This document shows, in pieces, positions 53,568 through 61,331 of a stretch of DNA of 64,000 nucleotides; the stretch's first letter is position 1; every line of letters starts with the position of its first letter. Position numbers and translations under genes: made by a program. The notes under the pieces were generated by a model. That model was not told where the DNA came from, did not search any database, and was given only the letters and a program-made list of their open reading frames with translations. This stretch comes from Nitrospiraceae bacterium (GTDB lineage Bacteria; Nitrospirota; Nitrospiria; Nitrospirales; Nitrospiraceae), in the NCBI GenBank assembly GCA_035623075.1, contig DASPUC010000003.1, positions 90,982-154,981 on the forward strand, written 5' to 3'.

Positions 53568-54200
53568 ATGAGCGGGGTGAAAAGCTGCAATCTCGCGGTT
53601 GGGCTAATCATTACAGGCATAACCTTGACATGCATAACCTTGTCCGCCGGTGCGGGGTACTACTCCAAGCCCTTCGAACCAAACATGCCAGAAGGCCGAG
53701 AGGCATACAAACAAGCCCAAAAAGATATCTATCCAAAACAAGTGAGGGAAAAGCCGGAGCAATATTCGGATCAAACGATCGCCTGGGTTGGCATCGTAAA
53801 AGGTACAGAGCCAATTGTGGGCCGATCTGGGCCCGCCGTCTTAGTGCTTGTCGAACACCGATATTTTGATTGGATCGAGGACCATGGAGCCCAGCCGGAG
53901 GTCTTTTTCTTGTCGCCACGCGGTGAAGATGAATTCATGATCGTAACGAAGCCTGAGAAGCAACTTACTCCGGACGAGGCCGCGCAATTGATTTCAAAGG
54001 GTACGATGGTTGTTGCAGTGGGACAAATTGACGTTCGGTTCGCGAAAGACCAAACAAAACCCCTAGCACTGCTAACGCGGTATGTTCAATTCATTGATCA
54101 TAAAATGTATCGCAGCGATGTCTTTGACTACGGAAGACGAGATGAAGCAATTAAAAAAGTAGAGAACGGAGAGTTCTGGAAACAGTATAGTAAGAAATAG
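53568..54200 (+). CDS. Exported protein of unknown function
   Basis: From ATG 53568 (ggaaagagag site) the product is 210 residues with an N-terminal signal ('NLAVGLIITGITLTCITLSAGAG'). The mature part has 'YSDQTIAWVGIVKGTEPIV' and 'GTMVVAVGQIDVRF', suggestive of an OB-like small barrel. I recognise no family. It is AT-rich in base use compared with the chromosome. The next gene begins two bases after its stop, so they form a pair. Confidence 0.65.
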   Translation: MSGVKSCNLAVGLIITGITLTCITLSAGAGYYSKPFEPNMPEGREAYKQAQKDIYPKQVREKPEQYSDQTIAWVGIVKGTEPIVGRSGPAVLVLVEHRYFDWIEDHGAQPEVFFLSPRGEDEFMIVTKPEKQLTPDEAAQLISKGTMVVAVGQIDVRFAKDQTKPLALLTRYVQFIDHKMYRSDVFDYGRRDEAIKKVENGEFWKQYSKK

Positions 54201-54201
54201 C

Positions 54202-54846
54202 GTGAACCAATTAGTTACGTCTAGATTGCCTGAGATGGTTTCAATTCCAATCACTCATACACAAAGCAGACATTTGGGCATCGCGACCCTTCAGATGCTA
54301 CTGCTCCTGGTTGTCGCCACTCTCCTTCTCTATACAGCTGGCTGCGCGGGACGAACAGTCCAGATGACTGGGATGTCACAAGGTTACGAGGTGGCCGATC
54401 CCTCTAGTCGGCTCGTTATGATTATTCCGATCACTGGTTTAGTGCCAGGGAAAACCGGTGTCGGCGGTGCCACGAACAATCCGAGGTATTTCGCCCTTGT
54501 TGGAGAACAGTCGCCAAAGCTCATTCTGTCTGGCTGGTTCGAGCCCGCTCAGCAATTTAAGGGAGTGCCAATTCTGTGGGAGGAGCAGCGGAAAGAATGG
54601 GCCAGAACGGGGCAACCGGAACCGCAAGACATTGTCTTCGGCAAAGTGGGACAATGGGACGTCATTTTGTATGATCTACGCCTTCCCCAGCTAGCTCTTC
54701 AAACCAATGCCCATATGCGAGCCCAATGGATTCAAGCAGGGACCTGGATCGACCTGCATTTGTCGCTGACATCCAGCCAATCGAGCCGAGATGCCCGAGC
54801 GCAGCTCGTGGAGAAGCTCAAAAGTATACAAGTGAGAGAGAATTGA
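54202..54846 (+). CDS. Putative lipoprotein of unknown function
   Basis: This 214-residue product from GTG 54202 (ATG 54235 is an alternative) has a hydrophobic stretch ending in lipobox-like 'YTAGCAG'. The mature region ('VMIIPITGLVPGKTGVGGATN', 'WEEQRKEWARTG') shows no known family. It is coupled to the exported protein upstream. Both are envelope proteins inside the island. Confidence 0.62.
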   Translation: MNQLVTSRLPEMVSIPITHTQSRHLGIATLQMLLLLVVATLLLYTAGCAGRTVQMTGMSQGYEVADPSSRLVMIIPITGLVPGKTGVGGATNNPRYFALVGEQSPKLILSGWFEPAQQFKGVPILWEEQRKEWARTGQPEPQDIVFGKVGQWDVILYDLRLPQLALQTNAHMRAQWIQAGTWIDLHLSLTSSQSSRDARAQLVEKLKSIQVREN

Positions 54847-55071
54847 TGCTCGCCGGTGTGTCAGAATCAGTTGAATTTGACCACATTCAAGATCGTTGGA
54901 TATCTGCTTGATTTATCAGTCATTGTGCTTCCCGATTCCAAAGCTGTTTTTGGACGCATTCCCCAGTGCAACTACTTGGTTTTTTTCACCTACCCTGTCC
55001 TTGACGTGGTCCCAGGCGGCGAGTAGCATTTAAACAGAAGCCCACATCAGGCTGTTTGCAGGGTGCTTTAC

Positions 55072-55401
55072 ATGATGAAGTGGCTACGTTGTCGATCGAT
55101 CATTCGAGCCGAGGTGGTGCTTGTCGTCTGGCTCGCGGTGGGCGGTCTCGCCTGGGCTGACACGCTCGACCTTTCCGATGATCTTGTGTTGCCACTCGTT
55201 GGCATCCAGCTGGCCGTCGAACCAGATCCTCTCGATGATTTCAGGGAAATTCTGAATCCTGTCCTGTTGGACTCTGCTGCCGGAGGCCTTGTTCCAGAAA
55301 CGCCCCTGAGCCCTCCGCGACACTTGCCGCCTTTCTCGGGGACGCTGCTCCATCTGTCCGCTCTTCCGCTCTACCAGGTCTTCTGCGTGTATCGCGTTTG
55401 A
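55072..55401 (+). CDS. Small secreted protein, cassette 1 gene A
   Basis: This 109-residue protein has a signal peptide ending 'VGGLAWAD' and an acidic mature start 'DTLDLSDDLVLPL'. The C-terminus is 'LPLYQVFCVYRV'. A paralogue at 57503 shares the spaced patterns 'AD.LDL.DD...P' after the signal and 'PLY...C.YR' at the very end, while the middle differs. Conservation of both termini in an otherwise loose sequence suggests that the C-terminus is the functional or recognised part. ATG 55072 or 55075 is the start. The RGGFG-tailed gene follows 67 bases later. Not a recognised family. Confidence 0.72.
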   Translation: MMKWLRCRSIIRAEVVLVVWLAVGGLAWADTLDLSDDLVLPLVGIQLAVEPDPLDDFREILNPVLLDSAAGGLVPETPLSPPRHLPPFSGTLLHLSALPLYQVFCVYRV

Positions 55402-55468
55402 TCTCTCCTCCATAACTGCCTGTCTCGTTACATAGCGCCAGGAAGTTACTCGACCATGGAGGAAGACC

Positions 55469-55879
55469 ATGTCAATAAGACACCAAAAGAGATCCCGACA
55501 GATTTTCCTTGGGGCCGTCGCAGTCATGATAGCCACATCCGCCCCAGCTCTTTCCGACAGTCCTGCCCCATCCGGTTCCCCTGAGGTGTGGGAATGTCCG
55601 CAATCGGATGGAATGCCTCTATATACCAACTACGAGATGCCCGGGTGTCGAGCGATGGACCTGAAGCCGCTTCTCAGGTTTCCGTCACCACCCGATCGAC
55701 CCAACCTACCCCAGCTGCAAGAAACCGTTGTCCCGCGCTTGGACGCAGGACCCCCTGAGGATGTGTTTCCTGAGAATTTCCTTGGCGGTGGGTTTGGGAG
55801 TTCGGGTATCGGCTTTGGATATGTGCATCGCGGCGGATTTGGGAGTTCGGCTTCGCGCTTCGGAGGGGCGTACTCATGA
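55469..55879 (+). CDS. Secreted RGGFG-tailed protein, cassette 1 gene B (YgiB/DUF1190-like)
   Basis: This 136-residue protein has a signal peptide ('GAVAVMIATSAPALSDS') and a Pro-rich middle. The tail contains two related units, 'GGGFGSSGIGFG' and 'RGGFGSSASRFGG', before 'AYS'. The tail recalls the RGGFG end of E. coli YgiB (DUF1190), whose gene is next to the ATP-grasp gene ygiC. A ggagga site precedes the ATG. The stop overlaps the ATP-grasp start by ATGA, so the two are made together. This is the likely substrate of the ligase (inference). Confidence 0.78.
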   Translation: MSIRHQKRSRQIFLGAVAVMIATSAPALSDSPAPSGSPEVWECPQSDGMPLYTNYEMPGCRAMDLKPLLRFPSPPDRPNLPQLQETVVPRLDAGPPEDVFPENFLGGGFGSSGIGFGYVHRGGFGSSASRFGGAYS

Positions 55880-57045
55880 AGCGCGAACTGAGTGTGCCTC
55901 GTCAGGACTGGCCGACTTGTATCGCTGCCGCGGGGCTCACCTTTCATAGTGAGGAGGTCCCCTACTGGCGAGAAGATGTGTGTTACCGATTCAGCTCAGA
56001 AGAAATTGGTGAACTGGAGGAAGCGACTGCCGAACTCCATCAGATGTGTTTAGAAGTCGTGGAATACGTGATCACGCAGGACCGATATGATCTGCTGCAC
56101 ATTCCGCAGGTCTGCCGCCCTGCCATCCGTGCCTCATGGGAACAAGAGCGGCCGTCTCTCTACGGGCGCTTTGATCTACGCTATGACGGGGAAACCCCTC
56201 CCGTGCTGCTCGAATACAATGCGGATACCCCAACGAGTTTAATCGAGGCGAGTGTCGCGCAGTGGTATTGGGTAGAAAGTGTGTTCCAGGGGAGGGACCA
56301 ATTCAATTCTCTGCACGAGAAATTGGTGGCTCGATGGTCTGTTATCCAGAATAAGCATACCGGCCCGATTCATCTCACCGGGATACCTGACAGCCTTGAA
56401 GATGCTCAGACTGTGGCCTATCTCCAAGACACCGCTCAGCAGGCCGGACTCGAAACTATTTCCATTCCCATCGGAGAAATCGGCTGGGATCGGGGTGCAC
56501 AATGTTTTGTGGATCAAGCCAATCATCGGATCACCGCGCTCTTCAAACTCTACCCATGGGAATGGCTGGCCGCCGAACCATTTGGGCCTCTTATGTTACG
56601 GTCCCCTCTGTCGGTCCTCGAGCCGGCTTGGAAAATGATTCTCAGCAATAAGGGGTTGCTGCCCCTCCTCTGGGAGCTGTTTCCTGGCCATCCGTATTTA
56701 GTTCCCGCGTTCTTCACAGCGGAACCACTAGGCCAGACTTATGTGAAAAAACCATTACTCTCCAGAGAAGGAGCAAACATCGAAATTGTCACACCGAACC
56801 TGCTTACCACCATGCCAGGACCGTATGGTCGAGAGGGATGGGTGTACCAGGCCTTCATCCCGTTACCGGAATTTGAGGGGTGGCATCCAGTAATTGGGTC
56901 GTGGGTTGTGGGAGACGAGCCGGCTGGGATTGGGATTCGGGAGACTCAGGGGTTAATTACCAAGGACCAGTGTCGCTTCGTCCCACACTATTTTGATCCG
57001 GCTGCCTCAAGAACGCTCGACGATGCTGGTTCGGTCATCCACTAG
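55876..57045 (+). CDS. Glutathionylspermidine-synthase-like ATP-grasp ligase, cassette 1 gene C (YgiC-like)
   Basis: This 389-residue cytosolic enzyme belongs to the GspS synthetase-domain family, which makes amide bonds between a peptide carboxylate and an amine using ATP. Family blocks are 'YWREDVCYRFSSEEIGELE', 'GRFDLRYDGETPPVLLEYNADTP' (substrate and metal residues; seen in two parts) and 'KKPLLSREGANIEI' (ATP-grasp Lys and Glu). 'GWHPVIGSWVVGDEPAGIGIRE' follows. There is no amidase domain. It is coupled by 4 bases to the RGGFG-tailed gene, as YgiC is to YgiB. The closest paralogue is at 58363, about two thirds identical by eye. Confidence 0.92.
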   Translation: MKRELSVPRQDWPTCIAAAGLTFHSEEVPYWREDVCYRFSSEEIGELEEATAELHQMCLEVVEYVITQDRYDLLHIPQVCRPAIRASWEQERPSLYGRFDLRYDGETPPVLLEYNADTPTSLIEASVAQWYWVESVFQGRDQFNSLHEKLVARWSVIQNKHTGPIHLTGIPDSLEDAQTVAYLQDTAQQAGLETISIPIGEIGWDRGAQCFVDQANHRITALFKLYPWEWLAAEPFGPLMLRSPLSVLEPAWKMILSNKGLLPLLWELFPGHPYLVPAFFTAEPLGQTYVKKPLLSREGANIEIVTPNLLTTMPGPYGREGWVYQAFIPLPEFEGWHPVIGSWVVGDEPAGIGIRETQGLITKDQCRFVPHYFDPAASRTLDDAGSVIH

Positions 57046-57502
57046 GATGAAGGGTCAGAGCACACGACAGCCCTAAAAGCAAAAAATACGACATGATTGT
57101 GCTCGTTTTGTGCTCAAGCCCACCTCACTCCAGCTCATTCCAGCCTACTCCAGCCAACGTTCGCATTTTGCACAAACCTTGGCTGGAATAGGCCTGAGTG
57201 AGCCTGAGTAGGCTGGAGGAGGGTCTGGGCTACGGTTTCCTAAACCGCGAGTCCTACAACGAAACTGACCCAAAACCCAAAAAGCAGGCCAAATCTTCAG
57301 GCATCGATCGGTCTACATTCGCAGGACGGGTCACGCTGTCCCTGACTCACCGTGAAGGGGGCACACCTACAGGGGATAGGTCAGGCCTGCCCTGGGTCTA
57401 GCGGTTTACGGTTTAGAGGGGGACACAGCCACGGCTGAATGAGGCTTGACTCACTACAGAAATGGTTATTAACTAACTTAGTTGCCCAGCAGGAAGGCTT
57501 TC
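57046..57502. other. Non-coding stretch between the two cassettes
   Basis: This holds inverted-repeat copy A (57096-57257), then about 245 bases with no supported gene. A short open frame here encodes only the tRNA-anticodon-like arm and its flank. A 13-base sequence (57266-57278) recurs exactly downstream of attR at 63106-63118. The end carries the aggaagg site of the next gene. Confidence 0.55.
57096..57257 (+). repeat. Inverted repeat copy A flanking cassette 2
   Basis: This ~160-base sequence matches the reverse complement of 59533-59695 at close to nine bases in ten by eye. It contains its own imperfect palindromes (GCCTACTCCAGCCA against TGGCTGGAATAGGC, and related GCCTACTCAGGCT motifs). 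It ends with the arm CGGTTTCCTAAACCG (57233-57247), which looks like the anticodon stem-loop of a tRNA-Arg(CCT). Confidence 0.85.
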
Positions 57503-57838
57503 ATGTTGCAGTTCACACATCCCTCAAAAGCACGAGTGGCAGCCCTCATTGTCGTTTGGCTGTTTGTTGGAGGGGAAGCCTTCGCAGATTCCTTGGACCT
57601 CACCGACGATATCGGAATCCCAATCACTGATACCTTACAAGCCATCAACCCTGACAGTGTGGATGAGGTCAAGCAGGGGTTGGACCTTGTTCGATCCCTT
57701 TCGCACTGTCCCTCTACAGTAGGTGCGTTCGCCCAAGAAAACTTCCCGTTCTTGAGCAGTATTCTTCATGGCTCTTATCCTCAGAGCCCCTCTGCAGATA
57801 TTCCACTCTACGAGTCTCTCTGCACCTATCGCTTGTGA
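57503..57838 (+). CDS. Small secreted protein, cassette 2 gene A
   Basis: This 111-residue paralogue of the protein at 55072 starts at ATG 57503, which lies six bases after aggaagg. It has signal peptide 'ALIVVWLFVGGEAFAD', mature start 'SLDLTDDIGIPITD', and C-terminus 'IPLYESLCTYRL'. The two proteins agree at both ends but not in the middle. The RGGFG-tailed gene follows 147 bases later. Confidence 0.72.
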   Translation: MLQFTHPSKARVAALIVVWLFVGGEAFADSLDLTDDIGIPITDTLQAINPDSVDEVKQGLDLVRSLSHCPSTVGAFAQENFPFLSSILHGSYPQSPSADIPLYESLCTYRL

Positions 57839-57985
57839 GCTCCTTCCCACAGACCTACCGGCCGTAACGTCCTAGGTCTGTCGTTTTCCTCTTCACACAT
57901 TTACCCGGGGATAGCAGGCGCTCTGTGTCTCAAAGCGTCTGTAGAACCTAGGGTTCTGGTCACGATCTGTGAAAAGGAGGGAGCC

Positions 57986-58366
57986 ATGACGACCCTGACT
58001 CAAAAACGATCACAGAAGATCCCTCTGCTGCTACTAGGCCTCGCGACTCTCACCTCCTCAGGATGTCAGAGCGTTCGCCCTTACTCGACCCAAGAGGAAT
58101 GTCAGGCCGAGTTAGACACCTCCTGCTACTTGGCGGCTGAACAGGAACTCAACTCAACTGGCGTCGAGAACCTGAAGTGGGTGTGGTACCCCCGGACAGG
58201 AGCGGGTCTCTTACAGACACCAACGCCTTCAGGTGGCGACCCGATATCACCGGCTCAAAACCAATCTTTGGCCGGAAAAGTGGTCACTGAGCTCTCGAAC
58301 GCGATTCGTGTCCTGCGTGGCGGCTTTGGCAGTTCAGCTTCCCACTTTGGTGGAGGTTTCTCATGA
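57986..58366 (+). CDS. Secreted RGGFG-tailed protein, cassette 2 gene B (YgiB/DUF1190-like)
   Basis: This 126-residue protein has an N-terminal hydrophobic segment ending 'LTSSGC', a possible lipobox. A Cys-bearing segment 'YSTQEECQAELDTSCYL' resembles the 'REDCVAEF...C' region of E. coli YgiB, and the tail is 'RGGFGSSASHFGGGFS'. One tail unit is present, compared with two in cassette 1. The ribosome binding site is strong (aaaaggaggg). The stop overlaps the ATP-grasp start (ATGA). The link to DUF1190 is stronger in this copy. Confidence 0.82.
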   Translation: MTTLTQKRSQKIPLLLLGLATLTSSGCQSVRPYSTQEECQAELDTSCYLAAEQELNSTGVENLKWVWYPRTGAGLLQTPTPSGGDPISPAQNQSLAGKVVTELSNAIRVLRGGFGSSASHFGGGFS

Positions 58367-59526
58367 TGCGAGAACAATCTACGCCTCGCGCTGATTGGCC
58401 GAGACACCTTGCAGCTGCTGGAGTGACGTTTCATAGCCTCGAAGGACCCTACTGGCGGGAGGATGTCTGTTACCGTTTTTCAGAGCGAGAGATCGGGGAA
58501 CTTGAACGAGCCACGATCGAGCTGCATCAGATGTGTCTCAGCATGGTTGAGGAGGTGATCACGCATGATCGATTTGACGACCTTCGGATACGCCCCGAAT
58601 ACCGACCGATCATTTGTGAATCCTGGAATCAGCATCACCCGCCTCTCTTTGGACGCTTCGACTTGCGGTATGACGGGGCGAGTCCGCCCGTGTTACTGGA
58701 ATATAACGCCGACACGCCCTTCTGCCTGATCGAATCTAGCGTGGCCCAGTGGCACTGGCTCGAGATGACTCGACCGGGGAAAGACCAATTCAATTCGCTC
58801 CATGAACGATTAGTCGACCAGTGGAGACGTATTCACCACATTCACCGGGGACCTCTCCATCTGACGGGTCTTCCAGAAAGTGCCGAGGAGGCTCAGACGG
58901 TGGCGTATATCCAGGATACGGCCATGCAAGCTGGACTGGAAACAATCCCAATTCCCCTCAAAGGAATCGGGTGGGATCTCGTGCAAGGGCGTTTTGTCGA
59001 CCAGTTCAACCATCCTATCACCATGCTGTTCAAACTCTATCCTTGGGAATGGCTTCTCGGAGAGCCCTTCGGATCTTTGCTGATCCAGTCATCTCTCATC
59101 ATGATCGAACCTGCTTGGAAAATGGTGCTGAATAACAAGGGGATCCTGGCCTTACTGTGGGAACAATTTCCAGGGCACCCCAACCTCCTTCCCGCATTCT
59201 TTACGCCAGAGCCACTGGGGAATAGCTATGTGCGGAAGCCATTGTTTTCGAGAGAAGGAGCGAATGTGGAAATTATCAGCCCGACCCAGACCATCGGGAC
59301 ATCTGGTCCCTATGGAGAAGAAGGATGGCTCTATCAAGCCTACGCCCCACTGCCCGATTGTCACGGGTGGCGCCCCGTCATTGGTTCATGGGTGGTGGGA
59401 AGCGAGCCAGCAGGGATTGGAATTCGAGAGACTGAAGGTCTGATTACAGATGATACGTGTCGGTTTGTTCCGCACTACCTCAGCCATAATGACCTGTCTC
59501 CTGTGGGTGTACTAGGTGCACTATGA
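58363..59526 (+). CDS. Glutathionylspermidine-synthase-like ATP-grasp ligase, cassette 2 gene C (YgiC-like)
   Basis: This 387-residue paralogue of the enzyme at 55876 has all family blocks: 'YWREDVCYRFSEREIGELE', 'GRFDLRYDGASPPVLLEYN', 'RKPLFSREGANVEI' and 'GWRPVIGSWVVGSEPAGIGI'. Intact catalytic blocks in both copies argue that both are active. The gene overlaps the RGGFG-tailed gene by 4 bases, and inverted repeat B begins seven bases after its stop. Confidence 0.92.
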   Translation: MMREQSTPRADWPRHLAAAGVTFHSLEGPYWREDVCYRFSEREIGELERATIELHQMCLSMVEEVITHDRFDDLRIRPEYRPIICESWNQHHPPLFGRFDLRYDGASPPVLLEYNADTPFCLIESSVAQWHWLEMTRPGKDQFNSLHERLVDQWRRIHHIHRGPLHLTGLPESAEEAQTVAYIQDTAMQAGLETIPIPLKGIGWDLVQGRFVDQFNHPITMLFKLYPWEWLLGEPFGSLLIQSSLIMIEPAWKMVLNNKGILALLWEQFPGHPNLLPAFFTPEPLGNSYVRKPLFSREGANVEIISPTQTIGTSGPYGEEGWLYQAYAPLPDCHGWRPVIGSWVVGSEPAGIGIRETEGLITDDTCRFVPHYLSHNDLSPVGVLGAL

Positions 59527-59532
59527 GTCGTG

Positions 59533-59695
59533 CGCAGGACCCGCGGTTTAGGAAACCGTGTTCCTGACCATACTCCAGCCTACTCAGGCTCACTCGGGCC
59601 TATTCCAGCCAAGGTTTGCGACAAATGCGAACGTTGGCTGGAGTAGGCTGGAATGGGCTGAAGTGAGGTAGAGTTGAGCACAATTCGAGCACAAT
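59533..59695 (-). repeat. Inverted repeat copy B flanking cassette 2
   Basis: This is the reverse-complement partner of 57096-57257. The anticodon-like arm is at its inner, left end (reverse complement of CGGTTTCCTAAACCG, about 59542-59556). Between A and B lies exactly one cassette. The pair could form a very long hairpin or represent the ends of a small mobile unit. Confidence 0.85.
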
Positions 59696-59821
59696 TGCCT
59701 GGGGTGAACCCCTCTGTTGAGACACAGAAATGAGCACAATGGGCTCCTCGCAGCGGACAAGTTTCGCGACAATCACTAGTAAGCCGGTCGAACTGAGATG
59801 GAATGGGCTTGTGGCAGTGGG

Positions 59822-60265
59822 TCAAATCTCTTTGATCACACCAAGACGGCGCAGCACGAATAATCCAAGATGGCAGAGCCCCACATAGGGGTAGCCAACA
59901 AGAAGCCCTGCTTGGGCAAGAACCACCTCCACATGTTCACCCGAGAGCACCCTGAAGCTTTTTGTGCGGATGACCAAGAACACAAAGTAGCTCAGTACGA
60001 GGACCACCGCATAGATGAGCGGAAGCACGAAGGAAAGATTCCGGTACCAGGAAGCCTCGCGATTCCAGCCATACCAGAAGAGGGGGATGATCGTCAGCAC
60101 ATAGGGGATGCCCCCAATGAAGAGAGACATCACGACCAAACCAAAAATTGAAGGGAAAGTACCAAGCCCTGTGAGCATGGCCACAAGTGCGGAAATGGCA
60201 ATGACAAGCACGGGGGCAAGAAGGGGCAATCCGAGACAGAGTTTGTAATAACGGACCGGACTCAT
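59822..60265 (-). CDS. Four-helix membrane protein of unknown function
   Basis: From ATG 60265 the product is 147 residues with four hydrophobic helices, the last pair around 'LIYAVVLVLSYFVFLVI' and 'AQAGLLVGYPYVGLCHLGLFVL'. A start ten codons earlier is possible. I see no DUF350 or other known signature. It lies downstream of the cassettes on the opposite strand, with the exported-protein gene next on the same strand. Confidence 0.65.
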   Translation of the reverse strand: MSPVRYYKLCLGLPLLAPVLVIAISALVAMLTGLGTFPSIFGLVVMSLFIGGIPYVLTIIPLFWYGWNREASWYRNLSFVLPLIYAVVLVLSYFVFLVIRTKSFRVLSGEHVEVVLAQAGLLVGYPYVGLCHLGLFVLRRLGVIKEI

Positions 60266-60313
60266 ATCTGGCCTAGACCAGCGGCGTCTCCTCATCCACG
60301 GTGGTCATCGCCC

Positions 60314-60988
60314 CTATCGCACAGGATGTGAGAGACAGCTCCCGCACCCCGAAGCTCGTGGTCCGCCCGCCCCATCGTGATCATCGCCACTCAGCACGAG
60401 ATCCAACGTGATCCACGAAGCTGAGCCGTGTTGCTCGTTGGCACACACCCAGGCGACGATTTTGTGATAACCAGGTGACCGCAGCAGATCGAAAAGCGAG
60501 AAGGTACCGCCTTCAGCTTTATTCGGTAACGCTGAGAGGTTGTATCGCCCCTCGCCCTCCTCTTTTGGGGGCAGCCCCTGGCCTTTGAAGAAGCCAGTCC
60601 TTGGGTCCGCGAAGGTGTCGAGGTTGCTGCCTTCTCCATCGAGCTCGAAGTGAACGTCGCATGAGAATTTAGGATCGTCGTTATAGGCTCGGACGTAGAT
60701 CTGCGCGACCCCAATTGGAGCGGAGGGGGGCAGCTTGAACTCGACGACCGCCTTGTGATCATCGCGGTGCGCGATGACTTGATCGAGGAGCGGGAAGACC
60801 GTCCGCCCGGTCCTCCTGTCAGCTGGCACATTGAATGAGACGGGCGGTTCAGGCTGACCTTCATAGGACAACGTGATCGGCAGTTCATCAAGCCCTTGCA
60901 CCCAGGTTTCGGCGAGCGCACCGAAACCCACGAGGGAAAGCAACGCTGTAATCCCAAGCTGCAACGACAGAGCGCGAATAATCCTCAC
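60314..60988 (-). CDS. Secreted protein of unknown function
   Basis: From GTG 60988 the product is 224 residues with a signal peptide ending 'FGALAETW' and a beta-rich mature part ('GLDELPITLSYEGQPEPPVS', 'VEFKLPPSAPIGVAQIYVRAY'). The C-terminus is Gly-rich with 'SGCGSCLSHPVR'. A longer frame to 61045 gives an unconvincing extra N-terminus. No family was recognised. It is probably co-transcribed with the membrane protein at 59822. Confidence 0.62.
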   Translation of the reverse strand: MRIIRALSLQLGITALLSLVGFGALAETWVQGLDELPITLSYEGQPEPPVSFNVPADRRTGRTVFPLLDQVIAHRDDHKAVVEFKLPPSAPIGVAQIYVRAYNDDPKFSCDVHFELDGEGSNLDTFADPRTGFFKGQGLPPKEEGEGRYNLSALPNKAEGGTFSLFDLLRSPGYHKIVAWVCANEQHGSASWITLDLVLSGDDHDGAGGPRASGCGSCLSHPVR

Positions 60989-61295
60989 ACCACTTGTCGA
61001 CTGCGGGTAAGAGAAGCTGAACAGGACACAACGAACATAGAGCATGTATCGGGTCAGGGCTTGCTCCTAACGTGGGTATCCGCTCAGACGTGTTAGCAAT
61101 CCTAGAGAAGTATAGCAAACGACCTGGGTCGGTCTGTGTCGGTGCGACACTAAGAGAGTCCGTGTTGAAAAGTAGTACGCCAATTGATTTGTGAAGAAGT
61201 GCCGGATATGGCAACAGCAGGTGTGTCATAAACGTTTGTGGAAGGAACCACTATCCCCTGGATTCAGTTGAGGATTACTGAGTACGGTGGAAGGG

Positions 61296-61315
61296 TCAAA
61301 AACAACTGTTTTTGA
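61296..61315 (-). terminator. AT-rich hairpin after the lipoprotein gene
   Basis: The perfect arms TCAAAAAC and GTTTTTGA with a 4-base loop lie 17 bases beyond the minus-strand stop at 61332. It is weak as a terminator but well placed, and it is related to the hairpin at 62481-62504. Confidence 0.5.
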
Positions 61316-61331
61316 ATCCCTTGGTGAATAT

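Noticed and set aside
57198..57401. Short frame at the anticodon-like arm of repeat A
   Set aside because: Its 'GYGFLNRES' stretch is the usual translation of a tRNA anticodon region; it is not a gene.
57096..59695. Integron attC sites behind each cassette
   Set aside because: The palindromes lack the expected RYYYAAC/GTTRRRY core sites, the two copies are inverted instead of direct, and there is no integron-type integrase.
59822..60265. DUF350 membrane partner of the ATP-grasp cassettes
   Set aside because: It has four helices like DUF350, but the sequence shows no recognisable DUF350 pattern and lies on the opposite strand.
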